NCBI GenBank assembly: GCA_947481355.1
Contig: CANKGM010000083.1
Location: 1-7,832, forward strand
DNA from: Chitinophagaceae bacterium
Lineage (GTDB): Bacteria; Bacteroidota; Bacteroidia; Chitinophagales; Chitinophagaceae
Reading direction: 5' to 3'
DNA length: 7,832 nt
A program made the translations under genes and the position numbers. Shown here one piece after another: positions 1 through 6,019 of the stretch; position 1 is the stretch's first letter; each line of letters opens with the position of its first letter. The notes beneath the pieces are model-generated. The model made no database searches. It had not been told where the DNA came from and was given only the letters and a program-made list of their open reading frames with translations.

Positions 1-1
1 A

Positions 2-469
2 CTTGAACCTCATCCTGAAGGGGGGTATTATAAAAGGACATATACTGCAAAGACATTAATAAAAAAAGACTCCTTGGAAGGTGTTTTTGATGGCAATAGA
101 GTGGTGTCAACAGCCATATATTATTTATTAACGGAAGGAAAATTCTCGGCGTTTCATAGAATTAAAAGTGATGAACTCTGGCATTTTTATACTGGAGTCG
201 CCTTAAACATTCATGTTTTACATCCCAATGGACTCTATGAGTTGAAAAAACTTGGATCATCTATTACTGATGGAGAATCTTTTCAACTAATTATTGAAGC
301 AGGGTGTTGGTTCGCGTCAATTCCAGATAACCCATTTGGTTTTTCCTTTGTTGGCTGTACAGTATCTCCAGGATTTGATTATGCGGATTTCGAACTGGCT
401 AAGTACGAATCTTTAGTGCAAATGTATCCTGAACAGGCCGATTTGATTTCTCGTCTCTGTATCTGTTGA
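2..469 (+). CDS. Cupin_5 (DUF985) family protein, 5' end cut off by the window
   Basis: The frame is open from base 2 to the TGA at 467-469, giving 155 visible residues; the N-terminus lies outside the window. The first visible residues, LEPHPEGGYYKRTY, are the N-terminal hallmark of the cupin_5/DUF985 family, so probably only a short stretch is missing. A TTG at 74 is internal and not the start, because family sequence continues upstream of it. Other family motifs are FHRIKSDELWHFY (visible residues 51-63), holding the HR and E of the small-molecule pocket, GCWFAS (101-106), and the C-terminal GCTVSPGFDYADFELA (118-133). These proteins are single-domain beta-barrel cupins. Some are annotated as sugar epimerase-like, but the biochemical role is generally unknown and I assign none. 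The gene converges on the TauE/SafE-like gene with only 23 nt between the stops and no clear terminator there. Confidence 0.9.
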   Translation, partial: LEPHPEGGYYKRTYTAKTLIKKDSLEGVFDGNRVVSTAIYYLLTEGKFSAFHRIKSDELWHFYTGVALNIHVLHPNGLYELKKLGSSITDGESFQLIIEAGCWFASIPDNPFGFSFVGCTVSPGFDYADFELAKYESLVQMYPEQADLISRLCIC

Positions 470-492
470 ACCATTACGTGCACCCTATAAAT

Positions 493-861
493 TTATTTTT
501 TTCCTGAAAAAAGCATTTTTAATGCTAGAAGGATCATGACTACCGCAAAAATCTTTTTAACGAGTTCTTGTGGAAGCGTAAGCGAAAATTTACTGCCAAG
601 ATAACTGCCTATCAAAAAACCAATTGCAATTAATCCAGCATATTTAAAGTCAACATACCCTTTTTTATAATAATTTAAAACACCAAATAATCCTACAGGG
701 AAGAGCATCATGGCCAGTGAAATTCCTTGGGCATTATGTTGAGAAAGGCCAAATAATAATACTAGTGCTGGGACAATAATAACACCACCACCAATTCCTA
801 CCATTCCACCTAAAAATCCTGCAGCTAATCCAATTAGAATTAGGTAAATAAGAGTTTCCAT
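493..861 (-). CDS. Half-size TauE/SafE (TSUP) family membrane protein
   Basis: An integral inner-membrane protein of 122 aa from the preferred ATG at 861, reading METLIYLILIGL. An in-frame ATG at 885 would add eight residues and overlap ppa by 14 nt. I prefer 861 because the first membrane helix starts at once and the gap to ppa is then 10 nt; neither start has a Shine-Dalgarno. About four hydrophobic segments are visible. The first carries the family-typical glycine-rich GGMVGIGGG followed by VIIVPAL, and the protein ends in a short basic tail (SGKK). Classic TSUP transporters for sulfite, sulfoacetate and similar anions are about 250 aa with two such four-helix halves, so this is one half and would presumably act as a homodimer. 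This size class occurs in Bacteroidota, so truncation is not implied. The substrate is unknown. It is the last gene of the phoH-crcB-ppa run. Confidence 0.85.
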   Translation of the reverse strand: METLIYLILIGLAAGFLGGMVGIGGGVIIVPALVLLFGLSQHNAQGISLAMMLFPVGLFGVLNYYKKGYVDFKYAGLIAIGFLIGSYLGSKFSLTLPQELVKKIFAVVMILLALKMLFSGKK

Positions 862-871
862 GGTATTGAAT

Positions 872-1429
872 TTAGTTTGTATCATCTGAAGAATATGTTT
901 TCCGATATCTTAAAATAGAATCATCAATGATTCTATAGGCTATATCTTTCTCTTGAAATTCATCTACAATAACTGTTTTGTTTTCTAGTTTTTTATATTC
1001 TTCAAAAAAATTCCGTAGCTCAGCAAAAAAGTGCATGGGAAGATCATTCAACTCGTCGATATAATTAACACTTGGGTCATTGTGGGCAACTGCAATTATT
1101 TTATCATCAGCATCCCCAGAGTCAATCATCTGCATAACGCCAATTACTTTAGCTTTCACTATGCAAACAGCTTGTACCGATACACTAGCGAGTACAAGGA
1201 TATCTAATGGGTCTTTGTCTTCGCCTAATGATTTAGGGATAAATCCATAATTTATGGGATAGTGAAACGAGGAATAAATTACTCTATCTAATTTGAGCAA
1301 TCCTGTTGCTTTATCAATTTCATATTTTGCTCTTGATCCTTTTGGTATTTCAATTATTGCATTAACAATTTTTGGTGCATCTTTCCCAAAATCAGTGCCA
1401 TGCCATGGATGAAGCGTATTGATGTTCAT
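872..1429 (-). CDS. ppa: Inorganic pyrophosphatase, class I (soluble)
   Basis: A cytoplasmic Mg-dependent enzyme that hydrolyses pyrophosphate to two phosphates, pulling nucleotide, DNA and tRNA-charging reactions forward. It has 185 aa from the ATG at 1429, near the usual 170-190. A TTG ten codons upstream is unlikely because it would run back into crcB. Motifs in order are EIPKGSRAKYE (27-37), YPINYGFIP (57-65), the class I signature DKDPLDILV (71-79) with its metal-binding aspartates, MIDSGDADDK (101-110) with further metal-binding aspartates, and FFEEYKKLE (141-149). All core catalytic positions appear intact. The start lies 4 nt after the crcB stop, so the two genes are almost certainly cotranscribed. 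Fluoride is a classic inhibitor of this enzyme class, which makes the pairing with a fluoride exporter functionally sensible; that link is inferred. Confidence 0.95.
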   Translation of the reverse strand: MNINTLHPWHGTDFGKDAPKIVNAIIEIPKGSRAKYEIDKATGLLKLDRVIYSSFHYPINYGFIPKSLGEDKDPLDILVLASVSVQAVCIVKAKVIGVMQMIDSGDADDKIIAVAHNDPSVNYIDELNDLPMHFFAELRNFFEEYKKLENKTVIVDEFQEKDIAYRIIDDSILRYRKTYSSDDTN

Positions 1430-1433
1430 GATT

Positions 1434-1811
1434 CTATTTAAATGTATAGTTTCCTGCAACTGTAGCTAAAATGCCTAGGGTTACTGATGTTAATATATAC
1501 ACCAGTGCAGTGAGTTGGTTACCTGATTTTAATAAATCCATATTTTCAGCAGAAAAAGCAGAAAACGTAGTAAAGCCTCCACAAAATCCTGTGGCAAGCA
1601 ATAGTTTTAACTGAGGTGAGTTGTCTGTATTTTTTGAGGCAAGGGCATAAACTACTCCAATTAAAAAACATCCCAGTATATTGACTAAGAAGGTTCCAAT
1701 TGGAAACTTCATTGGAAATTTTTGCTTGATTAATTCGGAGGATATAAATCTTGTAGCACCCCCTAATGCACTTCCAAGTATAACTAATAAGATAGTTTTG
1801 ATATTAATCAT
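1434..1811 (-). CDS. crcB: Fluoride-specific channel CrcB/Fluc
   Basis: A small inner-membrane protein of 125 aa, the standard length, that forms a dual-topology dimer and lets fluoride leave the cell. Four hydrophobic segments are visible. Family motifs are GGATRF (17-22), GTFLVNILGCFLIG (39-52) with the conserved pore Asn44, and TGFCGGFTTFSAFSAE (74-89), which carries the Phe-box and the central sodium-site region. There is one copy here, so a homodimer is expected; some species use paired crcB genes, but no second copy is visible. The ATG at 1811 overlaps the TGA of the upstream lipoprotein gene as ATGA, suggesting translational coupling. ppa follows after 4 nt. No fluoride riboswitch can sit directly upstream because the start lies inside the preceding gene. 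Confidence 0.95.
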   Translation of the reverse strand: MINIKTILLVILGSALGGATRFISSELIKQKFPMKFPIGTFLVNILGCFLIGVVYALASKNTDNSPQLKLLLATGFCGGFTTFSAFSAENMDLLKSGNQLTALVYILTSVTLGILATVAGNYTFK

Positions 1812-2221
1812 TTTATGGAAGTATTTTCTGCGAAGGTATAGCTGAAGTCAACACGCCATTTTTTGTTACTCAATATAACTTTTAAATCCATTGGCTTCAT
1901 GCTGTACGAATTCGAAAAATTGATGATGCTTGTACTGTCATTTAATTTTTCAACTTTATTGATAATGATTGAAGCGGATTTTAGCTGCAGTTTTTCTTGT
2001 CTTGGCTGTTTTTTTGTATATGTCTTATATCGTTCAAAAAGTGATTTGTCTTCATCGTTTTCTAGTATATATAAATTAGCCTTTTCATAATCGCCGTCAA
2101 GCACTGCACGAACAAATTCTCGTCCTGCATCAATTGAATCTTCTGGCTCCTTGAACCCTTCAGGTTGAGTACAAGAAAAAAAGAGAGTTAAAAAAAAAGT
2201 AATACTTAATATTGGTTTCAT
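1808..2221 (-). CDS. Small putative lipoprotein, DUF4878-like
   Basis: A predicted lipoprotein of 137 aa from the ATG at 2221, which gives MKPILSITFFLTLFFSC, a hydrophobic signal ending in Cys17. The LFFSC box is looser than the classic lipobox but acceptable for Bacteroidota. An in-frame start eight codons upstream, inside phoH, is unlikely because it would put extra residues before the signal. The mature part begins with an acidic, proline-containing linker, then DAGREFVRAVLDGDYEKANLY (about 40-60). That pattern is typical of small NTF2-like or DUF4878 lipoproteins, where a helix precedes a curved sheet. The C-terminal half ends with the strand-like KWRVDFSYTF. I recognise the type, not the function; it probably lies in the periplasm anchored to a membrane. 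The start is 1 nt after the phoH stop, and the stop overlaps the crcB start (ATGA). Confidence 0.75.
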   Translation of the reverse strand: MKPILSITFFLTLFFSCTQPEGFKEPEDSIDAGREFVRAVLDGDYEKANLYILENDEDKSLFERYKTYTKKQPRQEKLQLKSASIIINKVEKLNDSTSIINFSNSYSMKPMDLKVILSNKKWRVDFSYTFAENTSIK

Positions 2222-2222
2222 C

Positions 2223-3191
2223 TTAGCTAGGGTTGTTATACTCATTATCTTTATCGTATGCCTTAATGATAGCTTTTACTAGTCGATGCCTTACAACATC
2301 TTCTTCATCAAGTTCTATATGTGCTATACCATCGATGTTTTTTAAAATTCTTGCTGCTTTTTCAAGACCGCTTTTTTGATTTTTAGGTAAATCAATCTGA
2401 CTCATATCACCTGTAATGATTGCTTTTGCATTTGCTCCAATTCGAGTCAAGAACATTTTGATTTGCAGGTCTGTTGTATTCTGTGCTTCATCTAAGATGA
2501 TGTAAGCGTGGTCTAATGTTCGGCCTCTCATATAAGCAAGTGGAGCAATTTCAATAACACGAGTAGACATATAGTAGCCAAGCTTGTCTGCCGGAATCAT
2601 ATCGTCCAACGCATCATACAAGGGCCTTAGGTATGGATCAATCTTTTCTTTTAAATCGCCTGGTAAAAAACCAAGGCTTTCTCCAGCTTCAACTGCTGGT
2701 CTGGTTAGAATGATTTTTTTTACTTGCTTGTTTTTTAAGGCCCTTACTGCTAGGGCAACAGCTGTGTATGTTTTACCAGTTCCGGCAGGACCAATGGCAA
2801 AAATAATATCATTTTTTTCAGCCATGCTAACCATGAGTTTTTGGTTCTGGGTTCTAGCTCGAACAGATTTTCCATTTGGCCCAAATACCAATACATCGTT
2901 TGGATTCTTTTCAACAAACATATCGATGCTTTCTGCATCATCTCCACCGAGAATTTGTTCAAAATAATTATGGCTTACATTGCCATTTCGTTCAAGGTAT
3001 TGAACGAGCAATACAATTTTTTCTTTTGCTGATTCGATTTGGTCTTCAGAACCGCTGAGTTTAATTTGTGTTCCTCTGCTTAAGATTTTAAGTAATGGAA
3101 ATCTTTTCTTTAGTAGGTCTAGTTTACCATTGTTAACTCCAAAAAATTCAATAGGGTTTACAGAATCAAGGTTGATGATTGTTTCAGTCAA
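2223..3191 (-). CDS. phoH: PhoH-like ATPase (YbeZ type), TTG start
   Basis: A cytoplasmic P-loop ATPase of 322 aa, typical of the YbeZ/PhoH-like subgroup (about 320-350), linked in other bacteria to RNA metabolism and often partnered with the YbeY RNase. An N-terminal KH-like region covers about residues 1-66. The PhoH domain shows Walker A GPAGTGKT (134-141), the family block TRPAVEAGESLGFLPGDL (163-180), Walker B IILDEAQN (231-238) and GDMSQIDLP (261-269). The start codon is TTG: an in-frame stop lies five codons upstream with no ATG between, and the next in-frame Met is residue 91, well inside the protein. The TTG start fits the conserved beginning ETIINLDSVNPIEFFG. It is preceded by an eight-A run rather than a Shine-Dalgarno. 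It is the first gene of the tight phoH-to-TauE run; ybeY is not in the window. Confidence 0.93.
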   Translation of the reverse strand: MTETIINLDSVNPIEFFGVNNGKLDLLKKRFPLLKILSRGTQIKLSGSEDQIESAKEKIVLLVQYLERNGNVSHNYFEQILGGDDAESIDMFVEKNPNDVLVFGPNGKSVRARTQNQKLMVSMAEKNDIIFAIGPAGTGKTYTAVALAVRALKNKQVKKIILTRPAVEAGESLGFLPGDLKEKIDPYLRPLYDALDDMIPADKLGYYMSTRVIEIAPLAYMRGRTLDHAYIILDEAQNTTDLQIKMFLTRIGANAKAIITGDMSQIDLPKNQKSGLEKAARILKNIDGIAHIELDEEDVVRHRLVKAIIKAYDKDNEYNNPS

Positions 3192-3323
3192 TTTTTTTTG
3201 ATTTTAAGTATCGTTAAAGAATTGATTATCTACTTAAATTTAAATCTTTGTGGTGATTAATTTGATTACTTAATATCAACACTATGTGGGAAAGATTGTT
3301 GAGTGTACTGGAAAAAGAGTTAC
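3192..3323. other. 132-nt gap between rpe and phoH
   Basis: This is the longest non-coding stretch in the minus-strand gene run, so it is the likeliest place for a separate phoH promoter. It is very AT-rich. Two one-mismatch matches to the Bacteroidota -7 box TAnnTTTG are readable on the minus strand, TAGTGTTG at 3277-3284 and TAAATTTA at 3235-3242. Neither has a TTG at the expected distance upstream. The second lies inside a 10-bp palindrome, TTAAATTTAA (3234-3243). I see no GC-rich hairpin with a T-run after rpe, so readthrough from rpe into phoH remains possible. No small ORF, RNA gene or riboswitch is recognisable. Confidence 0.4.
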
Positions 3324-3974
3324 CTAGCTCATTTTTGATAATAACTCAATAGTCTTAATTGGATCTTTTGCGCCAAATACAGTATTACCTGCTACAAGTA
3401 TATCGGCTCCGGCCTTAAGTATTTCAGACGCATTTTCTAATGTCACACCACCATCAATTTCAATTTTGGTATTATTTCCATTTGCTAGAATCATTTTTTT
3501 AAGTCGTTCAATTTTCGAAAGCATTGATGGGATAAATTTTTGTCCTCCAAAACCAGGGTTTACGGTCATGATGCAAACAACGTCGATATCCTGTAATACT
3601 TCCTCGATACTGCTTAATGATGTATGTGGGTTTAAGGCAACCCCCGCTTTCATGCCAAGCGATTTAATTTGTTGAATGTTGCGATGTAAATGCGTACACG
3701 CTTCAGCGTGAACAGTTAAAATATTTGCACCTATCTCGCTGAATAATGGAGTGTATTTTTCAGGTTCCTCAATCATTAGGTGAACATCAAGTATTTTATC
3801 AGTTGCTTTCCGTATGGCTGCTATAACAGGAGTTCCAAAGCTGATATTCGGAACAAAGCGTCCGTCCATCACATCCAAGTGTAACCAAGCTGCCTCTGAT
3901 TGATTGATCATTTCACATGCTTTACCTATCTCTAAGAAATTTGCTGCTAAAAGGGAGGGTGCTATAATTGGCAT
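3324..3974 (-). CDS. rpe: Ribulose-phosphate 3-epimerase
   Basis: A cytoplasmic enzyme interconverting ribulose 5-phosphate and xylulose 5-phosphate in the non-oxidative pentose phosphate pathway. It has 216 aa, the usual length, from an ATG at 3974 to TAG. The TIM-barrel fold is supported by motifs in order: IAPSLLAANF (4-13), LHLDVMDGRFVPN (31-43) with metal ligand His32 and catalytic/metal Asp34, DVHLMIEEP (63-71) with metal ligand His65, VNPGFGGQKF (138-147) for phosphate binding, EIDGGV (172-177) with catalytic Asp174, and AGNTVFG (195-201). All key residues are present. It starts 10 nt after the stop of the TPR lipoprotein gene, so it is probably expressed from that gene's promoter. Confidence 0.97.
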   Translation of the reverse strand: MPIIAPSLLAANFLEIGKACEMINQSEAAWLHLDVMDGRFVPNISFGTPVIAAIRKATDKILDVHLMIEEPEKYTPLFSEIGANILTVHAEACTHLHRNIQQIKSLGMKAGVALNPHTSLSSIEEVLQDIDVVCIMTVNPGFGGQKFIPSMLSKIERLKKMILANGNNTKIEIDGGVTLENASEILKAGADILVAGNTVFGAKDPIKTIELLSKMS

Positions 3975-3984
3975 GTTGTTGTTT

Positions 3985-4797
3985 TTATTTTATTTCCTCT
4001 AAAGATTGTTTTGCAATTTCATAATCAGGTGCAAGTAATATGGTTTGTTCATAATAAAACTTGGCATCTACTTTATTTCCAATGGCTTCATAATTTTTAC
4101 CCATCCAATAGTAAGCATCTGCTTGAAATTTATCAATTAAAATTGATTTATTCAATACACTTAAAGATTCTTTGAATTTTTTTAAGTCATATAATAGAAT
4201 GGCTTTTTCAATATATGCATCTGTATTGGTATAGTCGTTTAAAATTGCTTGGGTAAATGAATTTAATGCAAGCGATGGTTTATTTGAGTTAACAAAGTAA
4301 ATCCCTTTTAAAAAATAGCCATGTGCAACTTGCTGTTCTTGCCCTTTTTGTTTAATAAATTGCTCTGCAATGATTAGTGCGTTAGTGTCTTTTTTTGCTG
4401 CATAAATATATCCTAATTCAAAAAAAGCTTGAGATTGTGTAGGATCAATTTTAATTGACTGCTCTAGTCGGTTTGTTGCCTCGCTTGTATCCATTGAAGA
4501 TAAAAATGCCTTAGCCAATTCATTTAATAATTGAGTATCAAAGGGCTTTTTTTGTTCCTCCGCAGCCAAAATAGATTTTGCTTCATTTGTCTTTCCTTTC
4601 GCAATGAGTTGAAATGCCTTTGAAATATCAACCCCATATTCGGTAATCACCTGGTTATTGTGTTGATCAACCTGTTTATTATTTGATATACTGTCCACTT
4701 TATTCTCATGCTGATTTTGAGAATCATTATAACAACTTGCTAGAAATAGCAATAAGATGATGGATAAGTTGAACTTTCCTAAGGAAATTTCAGGCAT
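3985..4797 (-). CDS. TPR-repeat lipoprotein
   Basis: A predicted lipoprotein of 270 aa. From the ATG at 4797 the N-terminus is MPEISLGKFNLSIILLLFLASC; LASC is a classic lipobox with Cys22 as the lipidated residue. A TTG two codons upstream is a possible but weaker start and falls inside the predicted promoter -7 box. A polar, Asn/Gln-rich linker (about 23-50) is followed by roughly six tetratricopeptide-like helix pairs from about residue 57 to 265. Examples are QSQAFFELGYIYAAKKDTNAL (from 121), a unit from 159, NTDAYIEKAILLYDLKKFKES (from 191) and QADAYYWMGKNYEAIGN (from 225). Such proteins act as protein-protein scaffolds, and no enzyme motif is present. Specific partners are unknown. It heads the minus-strand run with rpe 10 nt downstream, a coupling that does not itself reveal its role. 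Confidence 0.88.
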   Translation of the reverse strand: MPEISLGKFNLSIILLLFLASCYNDSQNQHENKVDSISNNKQVDQHNNQVITEYGVDISKAFQLIAKGKTNEAKSILAAEEQKKPFDTQLLNELAKAFLSSMDTSEATNRLEQSIKIDPTQSQAFFELGYIYAAKKDTNALIIAEQFIKQKGQEQQVAHGYFLKGIYFVNSNKPSLALNSFTQAILNDYTNTDAYIEKAILLYDLKKFKESLSVLNKSILIDKFQADAYYWMGKNYEAIGNKVDAKFYYEQTILLAPDYEIAKQSLEEIK

Positions 4798-4800
4798 ACC

Positions 4801-4833
4801 CAAAATTAAGGAATAGCCGGTGTTTTTTTACAA
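4801..4833 (-). promoter_or_regulatory. Predicted Bacteroidota-type promoter for the TPR-rpe genes
   Basis: On the minus strand, TAATTTTG at 4808-4801 matches the Bacteroidota -7 consensus TAnnTTTG exactly. A TTG at 4833-4831 lies 22 nt upstream, within the usual spacing for the -33 box. The -7 box ends only 3 nt before the ATG at 4797, so transcription would begin at or very near the start codon, giving a leaderless or almost leaderless mRNA. The match is visible in the sequence. Activity is inferred, and such a match can arise by chance in AT-rich DNA. Confidence 0.45.
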
Positions 4834-4890
4834 GTTGATGATAAATAAGCCCAAATTCATGCTTACTTTAGCAATAATTAATGCTTTATT

Positions 4891-5985
4891 ATGAAATCTA
4901 ATATACTTTCCTTATCTGTTTTATTATTCCTACAAGCTATGCTAAGCAATGTTGCTTTTGCTCAACATTCATCTATAGCTGATACATTGCATTATAAAGA
5001 AGAAACACATTTTAAGAATTTACGTCAGCTGACATTCGGTGGAGATAATGCAGAAGCCTATTTTAGTTTTGATGGACAATGGCTTGTATTTCAACGAACA
5101 AATCCCAAAGAAAATATTCCTTGCGATCAAATTTTTATCGCTAAAATTCCTGCCAACGCAGAAGAAAAATTTGAGCCCCGCATGATTAGCTCAGGAAAAG
5201 GACGAACAACCTGTGGCGCTTTCTTAAAAGATGGTAAGCATATTTTATATGCCTCAACACACCTAGGGGATGAGAATTGTCCTCCTGTTCCGGACAGGTC
5301 AAAATACGGTAATAAATATATCTGGCCATTGTATTCTTCGTTTGATATTTTTATTTCTGATTTAAATGGGAACATTACCAAGCAACTTACTAATACTCCC
5401 GGATATGATGCAGAAGCCACCATTTCTCCCGATGGTAAAACAATGGTCTTTACCTCAACACGTGATGGTGATATTGAGCTGTATACGATGAATCTAAAAA
5501 CCGGAAAAACAAAGCGAATCACTAATCAATTAGGATATGATGGCGGTGCTTGGTTTAGTCCTGATGGCAAGAAATTAATTTGGCGTGCATCTAGACCGAA
5601 GTCCGAAAAAGATATCCAAGAATATAAAGACTTGCTGAAAGAAAACTTAGTAGCACCTACTAGCATGGAAGTTTATATTGCAAACGCAGACGGCTCAGAT
5701 ATTAAACAGGTAAGTAGCTTTGGTCAAGCAAATTGGGCGCCTGCCTATATGCCAGACAACAAGACTATTATTTTTGCATCAAACCATGAATACAAACGCG
5801 GCTTTCCATTCAATCTCTATACCATGAAGGAAGATGGATCTCAGCTTACAAAAATTAGCAGAGATAAAGGCTTTGATGCATTTCCAATGTTTAGTGTTGA
5901 CGGGAAAAAGATTGTATTTTGTTCAAATAGGAACAATGGAGGAACGCGCGATACGAATATATTCATAGCAGATTGGGTTGATTAG
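4891..5985 (+). CDS. Secreted TolB-like PD40 beta-propeller protein
   Basis: A predicted exported protein of 364 aa from the ATG at 4891. A signal peptide spans about residues 1-24, ending VAFA before Gln25, with no lipobox cysteine. The rest is a series of PD40/TolB-type propeller blades, each with a pattern of the form 'FSPDGKKLIW.S.R....DIY': AYFSFDGQWLVFQR (56-69), AFLKDGKHILYAS (110-122), ATISPDGKTMVFTSTRDGD (176-194), AWFSPDGKKLIWRASR (220-235), AYMPDNKTIIFASN (285-298) and PMFSVDGKKIVFCSNR (332-347). A loop between blades, CPPVPDRSKYG (130-140) then YIWPLY (143-148), looks like a subfamily signature. Cysteines 78, 108, 130 and 344 could form disulfides in the periplasm. No peptidase or hydrolase domain follows, so a binding or scaffold role is likelier than catalysis. 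It is not TolB itself: the TolB N-terminal domain is missing and no tol genes are near. It is divergent from the TPR gene. Confidence 0.85.
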   Translation: MKSNILSLSVLLFLQAMLSNVAFAQHSSIADTLHYKEETHFKNLRQLTFGGDNAEAYFSFDGQWLVFQRTNPKENIPCDQIFIAKIPANAEEKFEPRMISSGKGRTTCGAFLKDGKHILYASTHLGDENCPPVPDRSKYGNKYIWPLYSSFDIFISDLNGNITKQLTNTPGYDAEATISPDGKTMVFTSTRDGDIELYTMNLKTGKTKRITNQLGYDGGAWFSPDGKKLIWRASRPKSEKDIQEYKDLLKENLVAPTSMEVYIANADGSDIKQVSSFGQANWAPAYMPDNKTIIFASNHEYKRGFPFNLYTMKEDGSQLTKISRDKGFDAFPMFSVDGKKIVFCSNRNNGGTRDTNIFIADWVD

Positions 5986-6019
5986 ATCAAATACTTATTA
6001 CAACTAATCCCACTACTAA

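Noticed and set aside
470..510. Short T-rich/A-rich inverted repeat (TTTTTT-CCTG-AAAAAA) between the convergent cupin and TauE/SafE genes
   Set aside because: The stem would be only A-T pairs and lies partly in coding sequence; it is not stable enough to call a terminator.
1430..1459. Upstream TTG at 1459 as the ppa start
   Set aside because: It would overlap crcB by 26 nt and add ten residues that do not belong to the pyrophosphatase family; the ATG at 1429 fits better.
1863..2090. 75-codon plus-strand open frame opposite the small lipoprotein gene
   Set aside because: The minus-strand gene has a signal peptide, a lipobox and tight operon spacing; the plus-strand product is low-complexity Ser/Phe-rich sequence.
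2584..2967. 127-codon plus-strand open frame opposite phoH, with two smaller ones at 2841-3058
   Set aside because: It is antisense to well-conserved PhoH motifs, including Walker A, and has no recognisable domain of its own. It reflects the codon bias of the opposite strand.
3192..3323. Possible fluoride riboswitch ahead of the phoH-crcB-ppa run
   Set aside because: The gap is AT-rich and lacks the conserved GC-rich pseudoknot elements of the crcB motif RNA. No such element is possible directly before crcB because its start overlaps the preceding gene.
4864..4871. TACTTTAG as a -7 box for the PD40 gene
   Set aside because: It has one mismatch to TAnnTTTG, and the nearest TTG (4835-4837) is 26 nt upstream, beyond the usual spacing. 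It is too weak to call as a promoter.
5127..5522. 131-codon minus-strand open frame opposite the PD40 gene
   Set aside because: It lies fully inside a recognisable propeller coding region on the other strand and its product shows no family motif.
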